Part shown: positions 40,497-47,925 of the stretch, in pieces
Position numbering within the stretch: position 1 is the first letter of the stretch
Layout: each line of letters opens with the position of its first letter
Source of the DNA: Oscillospiraceae bacterium
Lineage (GTDB): Bacteria; Bacillota; Clostridia; Oscillospirales; CAG-272
Reading direction: 5' to 3'
Length of the DNA stretch: 47,925 nt
Assembly (NCBI GenBank): GCA_015064085.1
Contig: SVSX01000012.1
Location: forward strand, 1-47,925
Program-made: the position numbers and the translations under genes
Notes under the pieces: model-generated
Told to the model about the DNA's origin: nothing
The model's database searches: none
What the model saw: the letters and a program-made list of their open reading frames with translations, nothing else

Positions 40497-41333
40497 ATGA
40501 GCGGAATTGGAACAATAATTCACTTTCGCGACGAGGAAAGCTTCGTCGCAAGCGTAAAAAAGGCAAAGGAGATAGGTCTCTCCTGCTTCCAGCTGGCTAT
40601 CTGGAATTACAAGTTTTTTGAGGATAAATACGCGGAGATCATAAAAAAGACCGCTGACGAGGAGGATATGAGAATATCGGCTCTTTGGGCAGGTTGGACA
40701 GGTCCTTGCGAGTGGAACTTCTCCTTTGGTCCTTCGACTATAGGTCTTGTGCCCCCCGCATACAGACACGAAAGACTCCGTCAGCTCTTTATGGCGTCCG
40801 ACTTTGCTGAGAAGCTCGGTATCAGAGATATTGTTACCCACGTTGGCTTCATTCCCGAAAATCCCGACAGCGAGGAATTTACGGGAACTGTGGGAGCACT
40901 CCGCAATCTTTGTAAGGCAATGGAGAAAAAGGGACAGAATTTCCTCTTTGAGACAGGTCAGGAAACTCCCGTAACAATGCTCCGCACCATTCAGGCAATA
41001 GGCACACAAAACCTCGGTATCAACTTTGACACCGCAAACCTTATCCTTTACGGAAAGGCAAACACACTCGATGCCCTTGACGTGTTCGGACAGTACGTGC
41101 GCAACACCCACATCAAGGACGGACTTTACCCCACCGACGGTATGCACCTCGGTAAGGAAACGCCCCTTGGCGAGGGCAAAGCAAATATTCCCGCCGTACT
41201 CGCAAAGCTCAAGGAGCTTGGATACGAGGGCGACTTTATCATCGAGAGGGAGATCTCGGGAGACAAGCAGATAGCCGACGTTATTATGGCTAAGGAAATG
41301 CTTGAGGGTATTATGCCCGAGCTCAAGATCTGA
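40497..41333 (+). CDS. sugar phosphate isomerase/epimerase (AP-endonuclease-2 TIM-barrel family)
   Basis: 278 residues. TIM barrel with metal ligands suggested by THVGFIPENP (His), FLFETGQET (Glu), INFDTANLIL (Asp), NTHIKDG (His) and FIIEREISG (Glu). These match the xylose-isomerase-like/IolE-IolI family. GGAG precedes the ATG. It is the second and last gene of the operon with the Gfo/Idh enzyme, ending about 100 bp before a strong terminator. It should isomerise or epimerise the ketose or inosose made by its partner. Confidence 0.85.
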   Translation: MSGIGTIIHFRDEESFVASVKKAKEIGLSCFQLAIWNYKFFEDKYAEIIKKTADEEDMRISALWAGWTGPCEWNFSFGPSTIGLVPPAYRHERLRQLFMASDFAEKLGIRDIVTHVGFIPENPDSEEFTGTVGALRNLCKAMEKKGQNFLFETGQETPVTMLRTIQAIGTQNLGINFDTANLILYGKANTLDALDVFGQYVRNTHIKDGLYPTDGMHLGKETPLGEGKANIPAVLAKLKELGYEGDFIIEREISGDKQIADVIMAKEMLEGIMPELKI

Positions 41334-41431
41334 CAGCAATTCAAACAAAAACCGTCTGACAAAGTATGAATAACTGCAATTGAACAGGTTGGCTCAGGTA
41401 GTTATTTATTCAGAGAATACTTGATATAACG

Positions 41432-41469
41432 AAATCCCCGACAGATTTTCAAGGATCTGTCGGGGATTT
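41432..41469 (+). terminator. strong terminator between convergent operons
   Basis: A perfect 15-bp stem (AAATCCCCGACAGAT with its complement) and 8-base loop, followed by TTTTC on the plus strand and preceded by an A-run on it, so it can act in both directions. It is related to the hairpin at 34445-34477. Confidence 0.85.
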
Positions 41470-41522
41470 TCAATTTACCGTAATTTTTGCCGAGCTTTTA
41501 AAAGATTTTGCAATGCCAAAAA

Positions 41523-43247
41523 TCAATTAAACTTTTTCCAATCTATATGCTTTACTCTTGAAGGATTGCGCATAGGTGATCCGCCAACTACAGTCCTACC
41601 TCCGAGGAAAGGAAGTGTAAACTGATTTCTTCCGTTAAACTCGGAGCTGTGGTAATGTCTGCGAAGCTCGGCGATAAGCGCCTGAGACTCGGCGTCCTCA
41701 ACCAAAAAGTCTGCAGCGCAATGTCTCACGTCATTCAGATCGTCTTTGCCGTGCATTCCCGCCTCACGGTAATAGAAGAAGCGCTTTGCGTCAAGAATAG
41801 CGCGGATATAGATTATTCTCCATCTCCAGGAGGTCTTCGCCCAAAGAGGCAGCTTATCCTCGACCTTACGCGCAAGACGTCCGACGCGCAATGCCGTTTC
41901 CACATCGGGCTCGTTATACTCTCCCACAAGCGTGTGATTCTTTTCAAGTCCTTTGATGATCTCGATCGTTTCCTCAACACACTCCGACGGGAATTCAAAG
42001 TTTATATATTCCTTCATAATATCCCACACGTCACGGTCGGGCTCCCAATAGTATGCCGCAACCTGGACCTTGGAGATATCCTCGTACATTCCCTCGGAAT
42101 AAGGCATACCGCCGCTGAGTATATGCTTTGCGCTGTTCCATATTCTGTGGAATCTCTCGGGCAGAGGGGTAGCCCCATATCCGCCCCAAGGATAAAGCTT
42201 CCACATACTGATCTCGGGAAAATTGACTATCGGCTTTATTACCTCGTGCTCAAGAGGATAGGTCGGGAAATCACCGTGAGCGTCGACCATTATGTAATCA
42301 ACCCAGGACATATCGCCCTTAAGTCTTTCGTAAAGCCCCGAATATTCTCCCTGATCGTCGGGCTTGTCGAATATCCAGCAGGAAAGTATAAACTTGTGGT
42401 CGGGATAATATTTAAGGGTATCCTCGTGGAATTTTATTGCGAGGTCGCAGTAAGCCTTAGCGCCCCAAGGACGGCAGTCGGCACAGCCACAGCCTCCCTC
42501 GTCATAGGGCCAGGTCAGAATATAATCAAGACCGATATCCACATACTGACGGAGCATTCCGTCCCATACCTCTCTGAGGTATTCTACAGCCCCTTCTTTG
42601 GAGGGACAGATGTTCATTCCCGCATTGCCTCTTACGTTTCCGATCGGATCAAAGGAGGGATCGGCAGCAAGCTCAGCGGGTGCGCCTCTGAGTCCCTGAT
42701 TTACGCAGACAATGATACCTACCTTCATTCCAAGCTTCTTTGCAAGCTTGAATATCGAACGGCTCTTGCTTATAGCGTTCACGGCAAGCTCGTCCTCGTA
42801 GCTGTAAATATCTATAACGGGAATAATAAGCACAATGGTGTTATATCCCCACAGCATAAGATCCTCAATGTATCTCTCAAGCTCCTCGGTAGGCGCGTTC
42901 GCATACCAGTTATAGAGATGCACGGCAAAATAGACCGCTCTGAAGGAGCAAGCGGGAGTCACCGTCTTTCCTGTGGGCTCTGAAGGAGTAAAGGAATCCT
43001 CACCCCAGCTTGCGGTGTGAAGGAATTTACCTATTCCGTGATAGAGACCGAGCTCGTCTGAGCCTGCTATCGAATATCCCTTTTCTGTTTTTGAAATAGC
43101 GTAGCTTTCGGGCTCTCCTATAAGCTTGTTCACCGAAAGCTCGATAGAGACAGAGGCTTCCCCACCCTCTTTTAGTCTCTCGTATGCCTTTCTTTTAAGC
43201 AATGCTCCGTGAGTGTGGAAACCGTTATCATTAACAATAATGTTCAT
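41523..43247 (-). CDS. putative cytosolic glycoside hydrolase, GH20/GH67-like barrel
   Basis: 574 residues. An N-terminal GH20b-like domain (SYAISKTEKGYSIAGSDELG, then LYHGIGKFLH) precedes a TIM barrel. The barrel has CSFRAVYFAVHLYNW at strand 1 and the loop ILTWPYDEGGCGCADCRPWG. That loop has the same Cys-x-Cys-x2-Cys-Arg pattern as the DUF4838 proteins at the far left. WPYDEGG may supply the acidic catalytic pair. There is no signal peptide. GGAGG lies 8 bases before the ATG. It is convergent with the Gfo/Idh operon and its promoter shares a composite box with that of the solute-binding proteins. The likely role is trimming of an imported glycoside; the substrate is unknown. Confidence 0.75.
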   Translation of the reverse strand: MNIIVNDNGFHTHGALLKRKAYERLKEGGEASVSIELSVNKLIGEPESYAISKTEKGYSIAGSDELGLYHGIGKFLHTASWGEDSFTPSEPTGKTVTPACSFRAVYFAVHLYNWYANAPTEELERYIEDLMLWGYNTIVLIIPVIDIYSYEDELAVNAISKSRSIFKLAKKLGMKVGIIVCVNQGLRGAPAELAADPSFDPIGNVRGNAGMNICPSKEGAVEYLREVWDGMLRQYVDIGLDYILTWPYDEGGCGCADCRPWGAKAYCDLAIKFHEDTLKYYPDHKFILSCWIFDKPDDQGEYSGLYERLKGDMSWVDYIMVDAHGDFPTYPLEHEVIKPIVNFPEISMWKLYPWGGYGATPLPERFHRIWNSAKHILSGGMPYSEGMYEDISKVQVAAYYWEPDRDVWDIMKEYINFEFPSECVEETIEIIKGLEKNHTLVGEYNEPDVETALRVGRLARKVEDKLPLWAKTSWRWRIIYIRAILDAKRFFYYREAGMHGKDDLNDVRHCAADFLVEDAESQALIAELRRHYHSSEFNGRNQFTLPFLGGRTVVGGSPMRNPSRVKHIDWKKFN

Positions 43248-43278
43248 AAAAAATTCCTCCTTACGATAAGATGGGAAT

Positions 43279-43326
43279 ATTATAACACAGATGATATTTT
43301 TATGTGTACAAAAAAAAGTATGATTT
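43279..43326 (-). promoter_or_regulatory. glycosidase promoter with composite activator box
   Basis: On the minus strand: AAATCATACT (43317-43326), 8 bases, TACACAT (43302-43308), 17 bases, TATAAT (43279-43284). Blocks and spacings are the same as at 10951-10998. Confidence 0.6.
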
Positions 43327-43393
43327 CGTATAAAATACTATTTTGTTTGAAAAACAATATTTACACCTAAAAATTAACTTTTCATTAAATCTA

Positions 43394-43422
43394 TTGATAA
43401 TAAGAAAAAAATATGGTATAAT
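43394..43422 (+). promoter_or_regulatory. sigma-A promoter of the plsY operon
   Basis: TTGATA (43394-43399), 17 bp, TATAAT (43417-43422), 32 bp before the ATG. Confidence 0.8.
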
Positions 43423-43454
43423 GAAGGGTAAATATTTTTTGGAGGTCTTTTTCT

Positions 43455-44204
43455 ATGACTCTCAGGGAGTTTTTCACTTTTGGAATACTTGGCAATATCG
43501 CAAATACACCTGCTATGTCAGACACGGCAAGAGGAGCGATCATCCTCACTGCCGCGGCTATATGCATTTTCTTTCCTTATCTGCTTGGAAGTATGAACTT
43601 CGCAATCATCATATCAAAGAAGAGATATAAGGCAGACATCAGAAGCTTCGGAAGCGGAAACGCGGGAGCGACCAATATGATGCGCACATTCGGCAAGACC
43701 GCTGCCTATCTCACATTTCTCGGCGATGCCCTGAAGGCTTTCGTTGCGGGAATGATAGGATATGCCGCTTGGGGTCAGTACGGTGTCTATATCGCGGGAC
43801 TTTTCTGCATTCTCGGTCATATGTTTCCCTTGTATTATAAATTCAAGGGCGGCAAGGGCGTTGTAACCGCGGCAATATCGATACTTATGTGTAACCCCAT
43901 CGTCTTTCTCATACTCGTTGCTATCTTCCTTCTCATCGCGGTAGGAACTAAGTATATTTCTCTCGCGTCGGTAATGTGTATGCTTCTCTATCCTTTGGTA
44001 CTTGACAGAGTAGAAAAGCTTATGGGCGGACACGCGGGCGCGTATCTGGTTATTGCTATTGCCAACGCCCTGTTGGTCGTATTTATGCACAGAGAGAACA
44101 TAAAGAGACTTCTTGCGGGAAAGGAAAGCAAGTTCTCATTCAAGAAAAGCGTAAAACCCGAAGGCGCACCCCTCCCCGAAGAAAAGCCAAAGAACGAGGA
44201 CTGA
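43455..44204 (+). CDS. plsY: glycerol-3-phosphate acyltransferase PlsY
   Basis: 249 residues. Membrane enzyme transferring acyl groups from acyl-phosphate to glycerol-3-phosphate. The three conserved motifs are present: SFGSGNAGATNMMRTFG, GHMFPLYYKFKGGKGVVTA, and a late MHRENIKRLLAGKE. There are about six hydrophobic segments. It is longer than the typical 200 residues because of an extra N-terminal helix of about 30 residues and a charged C-terminal tail. GGAGG lies 8 bases before the ATG. First of three co-directional genes. It links to the FakA/FakB operon, since FakA makes its acyl-phosphate donor. Confidence 0.92.
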   Translation: MTLREFFTFGILGNIANTPAMSDTARGAIILTAAAICIFFPYLLGSMNFAIIISKKRYKADIRSFGSGNAGATNMMRTFGKTAAYLTFLGDALKAFVAGMIGYAAWGQYGVYIAGLFCILGHMFPLYYKFKGGKGVVTAAISILMCNPIVFLILVAIFLLIAVGTKYISLASVMCMLLYPLVLDRVEKLMGGHAGAYLVIAIANALLVVFMHRENIKRLLAGKESKFSFKKSVKPEGAPLPEEKPKNED

Positions 44205-44207
44205 TAG

Positions 44208-45368
44208 ATGAATACCAATGAAAACGCAAAGAGCCTCGGTGAGCTTATCCTTCTCGCGGCTCAAAAAAAGGCTCTGAAAAAGGCTGTCTTCTCAAAGCCA
44301 ACGGATAAAACAGTTTTAAAAATGGTCATAACCCTCAGAAATATCGGCTCGCAGGAAACTCTGCAAGCCGAATATTTTCACACCGACAATAAAGCCAAGC
44401 ACAAAAATATTCCCCTTGCCGAGGCTTACGACGAGTTTCAGACTATCATACCCGCTTTTTCGCAGATAAATCTCCTCACAACGGCGGGAGATTGCGAATA
44501 TAAGGTATCCAAATCCGGCAAGACCGTCCTTCTCGGAAAGGATAATCTGCTCCGCGCGCTCGACGAGGGCTCACACGAAAAGCTTGAGACACCAAAGAAC
44601 AATATCGAAAAGAAGCATATACTTAACGGCTCAGAGCCCTTTTTGAAGCTTCTCGGTATCTCCGACGCAAACGGAAGGATATACGACAAAAAGCAACTCA
44701 AATTCAGACAGATAAACCGTTTTGTAGAGATGATACGCGATATCGAGCACAATCTCCCCACGGGTGAGATAAAGATATGCGATCTCTGCTGTGGCAAAAG
44801 CTATCTTTCCTTTGCTGTATATCATTACTTTGCCAACGTCCTCGGATATAAGGTCACAATGACGGGAGTTGACCTCAAAAGCGACGTTGTCGAATACTGT
44901 AACAAGGTCGCGGGAGAGCTCGGTTTTTCGGGACTTTCCTTTATCTGCCGTGATATAAACGATTATTTCACCTCTCCTTCTCCCGACCTTGTGGTCTCGC
45001 TGCACGCCTGTGACACCGCTACGGACATAGTCCTCGCAAAGGCAATGGAATGGGAGGCAAAGGTCATTCTTTCAACTCCCTGCTGTCATCACGAGCTTAA
45101 TCATACACTCAACTGCAAGGAGCTTTCATTTATCTCCGAGCATTCTATGCTTCGCCAGAAGTTCTGCGATGCCGCAACCGATGCTCTGAGGCTCAAGCTT
45201 CTTGAGGCTAACGGATATAAGACCGCCGCCCTTGAGCTTGTGGAGGATGCCCCAAAGAACATTATGCTCCGCGCGATCAGGATAAATAATTTCTCCCCCA
45301 CCTCCTCAGCCGCAAAAAAAGCCCGTGAGGAATACGACACGGCAAGGCGCTTTCTGCTCGGAAAATAA
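44208..45368 (+). CDS. SAM-dependent methyltransferase, Methyltransf_32/METTL25-like
   Basis: 386 residues. An N-terminal region of about 150 residues without known motifs (possibly RNA-binding) precedes a class I methyltransferase domain: KICDLCCGKSYLSFAVYHYF (SAM loop), TGVDLKSDVVEYC, CRDINDYF, and VSLHACDTATDIVL. The motif STPCCHHELNH near residue 290 is the conserved Cys-Cys-x-His segment of the Methyltransf_32 group, which includes eukaryotic METTL25 and RRNAD1. GAGGAC lies before the ATG, 3 bp after plsY. The substrate is unknown; rRNA or protein are the likely classes. Confidence 0.75.
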   Translation: MNTNENAKSLGELILLAAQKKALKKAVFSKPTDKTVLKMVITLRNIGSQETLQAEYFHTDNKAKHKNIPLAEAYDEFQTIIPAFSQINLLTTAGDCEYKVSKSGKTVLLGKDNLLRALDEGSHEKLETPKNNIEKKHILNGSEPFLKLLGISDANGRIYDKKQLKFRQINRFVEMIRDIEHNLPTGEIKICDLCCGKSYLSFAVYHYFANVLGYKVTMTGVDLKSDVVEYCNKVAGELGFSGLSFICRDINDYFTSPSPDLVVSLHACDTATDIVLAKAMEWEAKVILSTPCCHHELNHTLNCKELSFISEHSMLRQKFCDAATDALRLKLLEANGYKTAALELVEDAPKNIMLRAIRINNFSPTSSAAKKAREEYDTARRFLLGK

Positions 45369-45393
45369 AATCTAAATACCCAAGAGGTGTAAA

Positions 45394-46728
45394 ATGACCT
45401 ACCACAACGCAATCAAATATATTCAGAACGCCTCAGACGACATTTTCGATAAGTCGTCGTCCGAGCGGATATCTCACGCCCTTTCGGCGCTGGATACCCC
45501 CTGGAAACGCCTGAAATACATCAGAATAGCGGGTAGTAACGGAAAAACAGTATGCGCCGCAATGCTCTCGTCGATACTGACCGAGGCAGGCTATAAGGTA
45601 TGCACCCTCACTATGTCGCCATTAGACGACCCGAGAGAGGCAGTGCTTTATTGCAATAATCCTCTGTCTGTCCCCGAATTCACCGAGTTGATCTCACCTG
45701 TATACGAGCTCGCTTACAATCTGAAAAAGCAAGCCGAGATCTCAAAAGCCGATGAAGACTCAACCGAGGAAAAAGAAACCCAAAAGGCTTCTGAGTTTTC
45801 TCCTGAGCTTACAAGAGGCGAGATCCTCCTTTGTGCCGCGCTTCTTCTTTACAAAAAAACAAGCTGCGATCTGCTCATCATTGAGTCCGAACAGACCCCC
45901 GCAGACCCCTCCCTTACCCTTCCGCCTCCATTTGCGGCAATGATAAGCGGAGCTATTCCCGAAAACGATCCCGCAGAGCTTTCGAGAATAAAGACCTATA
46001 TTCAGCGCGGCATTGGCGAGGTCGTGAGCACTCCTCAGAATTCCCACGCTTATAAGGTCATAGCCGACACCTGCGCTCTTGCGAATTGCCGTCTTTCTCT
46101 CCCGATACGCTCATCGCTCACAATAAAGCGCCTCTCGCTCATCGGAACAGAATTCACCTACGGCGGCGAGGACTATAAGCTCAGTATGTGCGGGAGATTT
46201 CAGACGACGAATGCCATAACTGTCATAGAGACAGTCAAGCTCCTGCGCCGAGCGGGCTACAAAATATCCGTAGAAAACGAAAAGGCGGGACTTGCGTCAC
46301 TCAAGCTCAGGTCAAGGTTTGAGCTTCTTTCAGCCAGTCCCACCGTTATCGCAGACAGCACGTACAAATCCGAGGCTGTTGACACGGTTTGCGAATCACT
46401 CTTCGATTTTTCCGAGATAACAGGGCGCAGCCTCTCGCTTTGCCTTCCCCTCGATGCAGATCTCATATCAAACTATATAAGCTGTCTTTCAAAGAGAGGA
46501 TATAAGCTAAAAAAGATATATTCGCTCTCCGCAGACCCGAACGAAGCTCACACTGCTCTTTCAGGCGTAATTCCCGAGAACGTGGAGCTCGTCACCTTCC
46601 CGACAGCAAAGCTTGCCGTAAAGACACTTATTGCCGACCTTGAATCAACGGGATTTCTTCTGATATCGGGAAGGCACTCATTTGCAGATACATTGAGGCT
46701 TGAAATAGTACGAAAACTTAATTTTTAG
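45394..46728 (+). CDS. divergent folylpolyglutamate synthase-like Mur ligase (FolC-like)
   Basis: 444 residues. The P-loop is AGSNGKTVCAAML, where FolC normally has GTNGKGS, and the region after it (MSPLDDPREAVLYCNNPLS) lacks the usual SPHL..ER core. The C-terminal Mur-ligase domain is recognisable (LKLRSRFELL; VIADSTYKSEAVDTVCESL, matching DGAHNP-like position with a Thr-Tyr-Lys). The central insert (about 115-135, Glu/Lys/Ser-rich) is unusual. It may still ligate glutamate to folate or act on another carboxylate. The start has GAGG 7 bases upstream, and it is the third gene of the plsY run. Its end overlaps the convergent next gene by 11 bp. Confidence 0.65.
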   Translation: MTYHNAIKYIQNASDDIFDKSSSERISHALSALDTPWKRLKYIRIAGSNGKTVCAAMLSSILTEAGYKVCTLTMSPLDDPREAVLYCNNPLSVPEFTELISPVYELAYNLKKQAEISKADEDSTEEKETQKASEFSPELTRGEILLCAALLLYKKTSCDLLIIESEQTPADPSLTLPPPFAAMISGAIPENDPAELSRIKTYIQRGIGEVVSTPQNSHAYKVIADTCALANCRLSLPIRSSLTIKRLSLIGTEFTYGGEDYKLSMCGRFQTTNAITVIETVKLLRRAGYKISVENEKAGLASLKLRSRFELLSASPTVIADSTYKSEAVDTVCESLFDFSEITGRSLSLCLPLDADLISNYISCLSKRGYKLKKIYSLSADPNEAHTALSGVIPENVELVTFPTAKLAVKTLIADLESTGFLLISGRHSFADTLRLEIVRKLNF

Positions 46729-47152
46729 TCCGTTTTCTCAGAAACACACCAAAAATACCGCAGATCGGAATTGAAAGTCCAAACCACAGAAGCGAGAATG
46801 GTAAGCATATCTGCCCCATAAGATTCATTGGCAGATGTGAATAATCCCACACCCTCCAACCAAGGAACAGATTTACGACGCACCCCGTCGCGAACTCAAC
46901 TGCGGTTATTATCAGCGCTCCTCCGAGAGCACGGACAAATAGTCCACGACGGCAAAATCTCTCGTTCAGACGAAAGATAGAAAGCAGACACACTCCACCG
47001 CAAAGAGCCATCGTCCAGTGCGAAAAGCCTCTTGCGGCAACCTCAAGAGCATAATATCCGGATCCCCCCACGGCGAACAGCAAGGCATCTTTAGCGAGAC
47101 GCGTCATTCTCCTTGGGGGGATCTTTTTCTTTTTAATCTTTTGTATATTCAT
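46718..47152 (-). CDS. putative ABC-transporter type IV membrane protein (PF06541-like)
   Basis: 144 residues. About four hydrophobic segments after a basic N-terminus (KIKKKKIPPRR). The segment VEFATGCVVNLFLGWRVWDYS, read in two parts, and then LPMNLMGQICLPFSLLW is the family hallmark (Glu-Phe...Trp-Asp-Tyr-Ser...Asn-x2-Gly-Gln-Ile-Cys). The name ABC transporter is historical; the role is unknown. Weak ribosome site (AAGG). It is convergent with the FolC-like gene and overlaps its last 11 bases. Confidence 0.7.
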   Translation of the reverse strand: MNIQKIKKKKIPPRRMTRLAKDALLFAVGGSGYYALEVAARGFSHWTMALCGGVCLLSIFRLNERFCRRGLFVRALGGALIITAVEFATGCVVNLFLGWRVWDYSHLPMNLMGQICLPFSLLWFGLSIPICGIFGVFLRKRTKN

Positions 47153-47226
47153 TTTCTTGCCTTTCTTTATTCAAACTCAATATAAGTTTTTTCTAAAGAA
47201 AATGCAAAAAAACGAGGGAATTTATG

Positions 47227-47745
47227 TTATCTTACAGTCTTTCCGTTATAAAAGCTGAGTATCTTCAGCGCCTCGTCGGTCGCCATAAAGCAAAGCGCGC
47301 AGCGCTTTCCCGTCCCGTCGGTATAAAGAGCGTAATATCCCCTTTCACATTCGGAATATGGCAGAGCATCAAAGCTCTTTTCGGGCTTGAAGGCAGCTAT
47401 CGCCTCTCTTCCCTTTTCATCAAGGGGAGCAATAGCAATTGCATCCTTAACGTGAAACTCCGTCAGCTTTTTTGGCTTTGAATTTCCGTATCTTCGCTTG
47501 AGACACATAACCCCCGACTCAACGACGTACTTATTATCTATCTTCACAAATCTCCAGCTGCAAAGCACGAGTATCCAGAGAGTGATCGGAATAAGTGCGC
47601 CAAGCGGCACTACTTTGAAGACGGTTATCAAAAAGAAGGTAACCAGAACGTAGACAACGTAAAGAAATACCAAAAGCACCGCCCTGAGCTTCAGTGCTCC
47701 CTTTATCTTTTTCTCCGAGGCGAATTCATAGCTGTTAAATTCCAT
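47227..47745 (-). CDS. two-transmembrane protein of unknown function
   Basis: 172 residues. Two adjacent transmembrane segments at about 22-45 and 48-65 are followed by a cytosolic domain of about 105 residues (KKLTEFHVKDAIAIAPLDEK; ECERGYYALYTDGTGKRCALC) with the look of a small PH-like beta-barrel. No catalytic motif is visible. GGAG lies 7 bases before the ATG, and it begins 10 bp after the stop of pcrA, so it is probably co-transcribed with it. The family is not recognised with confidence. Confidence 0.6.
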   Translation of the reverse strand: MEFNSYEFASEKKIKGALKLRAVLLVFLYVVYVLVTFFLITVFKVVPLGALIPITLWILVLCSWRFVKIDNKYVVESGVMCLKRRYGNSKPKKLTEFHVKDAIAIAPLDEKGREAIAAFKPEKSFDALPYSECERGYYALYTDGTGKRCALCFMATDEALKILSFYNGKTVR

Positions 47746-47755
47746 ATCTTACTCC

Positions 47756-47925
47756 TTAATTCAGCTTTTTAAGACGCGCGTAGGTAGCCATAAGCTTCTT
47801 TGTTCCAACTCTGTCAAACATTATCTCGTAAAGGGTGTCTGCCCCCATAGGCTTAACAGAAAGCACCTCGCCCTCTCCGAAGGTAGCGTGAAGCACCCTG
47901 TCCCCCTCACTGAAGGACAGGGTGC
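47756..47925 (-). CDS. pcrA: ATP-dependent DNA helicase PcrA/UvrD, C-terminal end (cut by the window)
   Basis: The last 56 codons read SFSEGDRVLHATFGEGEVLS, then EIMFDRVGTKKLMATYARL and KKLN. This is the C-terminal Tudor-like domain of PcrA/UvrD helicases, in which GDRV-x-H-x2-FG-x-G and GTKKLMA-x-YA are conserved; it contacts RNA polymerase. The rest of the gene lies beyond position 47925. The gene seems intact at its 3' end, with a small membrane-protein gene directly downstream. Confidence 0.85.
   Translation of the reverse strand, partial: TLSFSEGDRVLHATFGEGEVLSVKPMGADTLYEIMFDRVGTKKLMATYARLKKLN

Noticed and set aside
39438-41348. 636-codon open frame on the minus strand
   Set aside because: It lies exactly opposite the Gfo/Idh and isomerase genes, which have clear family motifs and ribosome sites; the translation is low-complexity in pattern (Cys/Leu-rich) and matches nothing.
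41649-42983. 444-codon open frame on the plus strand
   Set aside because: Antisense to the glycosidase gene with no ribosome site, no promoter and no recognisable motif.

Overview
The window reads as chromosomal DNA of an uncultured, strictly anaerobic member of the Bacillota (class Clostridia). The signs are purine-rich Shine-Dalgarno sites in front of nearly every gene, sigma-A promoters with 17-bp spacers, acetate kinase, a dicluster ferredoxin, FakA/FakB, PlsY, TmcAL, a TIGR04086-type membrane protein, and a GPH-type transporter. No rRNA, tRNA, CRISPR array, phage gene or transposase gene was found.

Left part (145-14830): a carbohydrate/organic-acid catabolism island, all on the minus strand. 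A three-gene operon encodes two cytosolic DUF4838-type putative glycosidases flanking an unrelated putative TIM-barrel protein. Upstream are three tandem paralogous solute-binding lipoproteins without any permease. Next comes a two-subunit aconitase-X dehydratase behind an Old-Yellow-Enzyme-type flavin/Fe-S reductase.

14831-16947: an unusual segment. An XRE regulator is bracketed by inverted 51-bp hairpin repeats that differ by compensatory changes. Next to it lies an array of short hairpins spaced by the 8-mer ATGAAATC, which turns into its reverse complement half way along. This is the only long gene-free stretch.

16948-26104: an AraM-type glycerol-1-phosphate dehydrogenase with a eukaryotic-PMM-like HAD protein; ispE; then the plus-strand run AI-2E-type permease - htpG - divergent PheA-like protein - TSCPD protein; then a CorC/HlyC-type CBS membrane protein behind a leader RNA that ends in a terminator and shows three competing helices.

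26113-38397: bounded by two inverted copies of a 255-bp non-coding element with terminal inverted repeats, each filling a convergent intergenic gap. Between them lie a six-gene lipid operon (fakB - fakA - MFS_2 transporter - PlsC-type acyltransferase - alpha/beta hydrolase - zinc-ribbon protein), a ferredoxin, two tRNA-modification genes, a tmcAL operon and ackA.

38402-47925: a second sugar locus (an AraC regulator divergent from a Gfo/Idh oxidoreductase and a sugar-phosphate isomerase, plus a convergent cytosolic glycosidase), then plsY - methyltransferase - FolC-like, two small membrane proteins and the 3' end of pcrA/uvrD. The glycosidase promoter here and the promoter of the first solute-binding protein 32 kb away share the same composite box at identical spacing, so the two sugar loci are probably one regulon.
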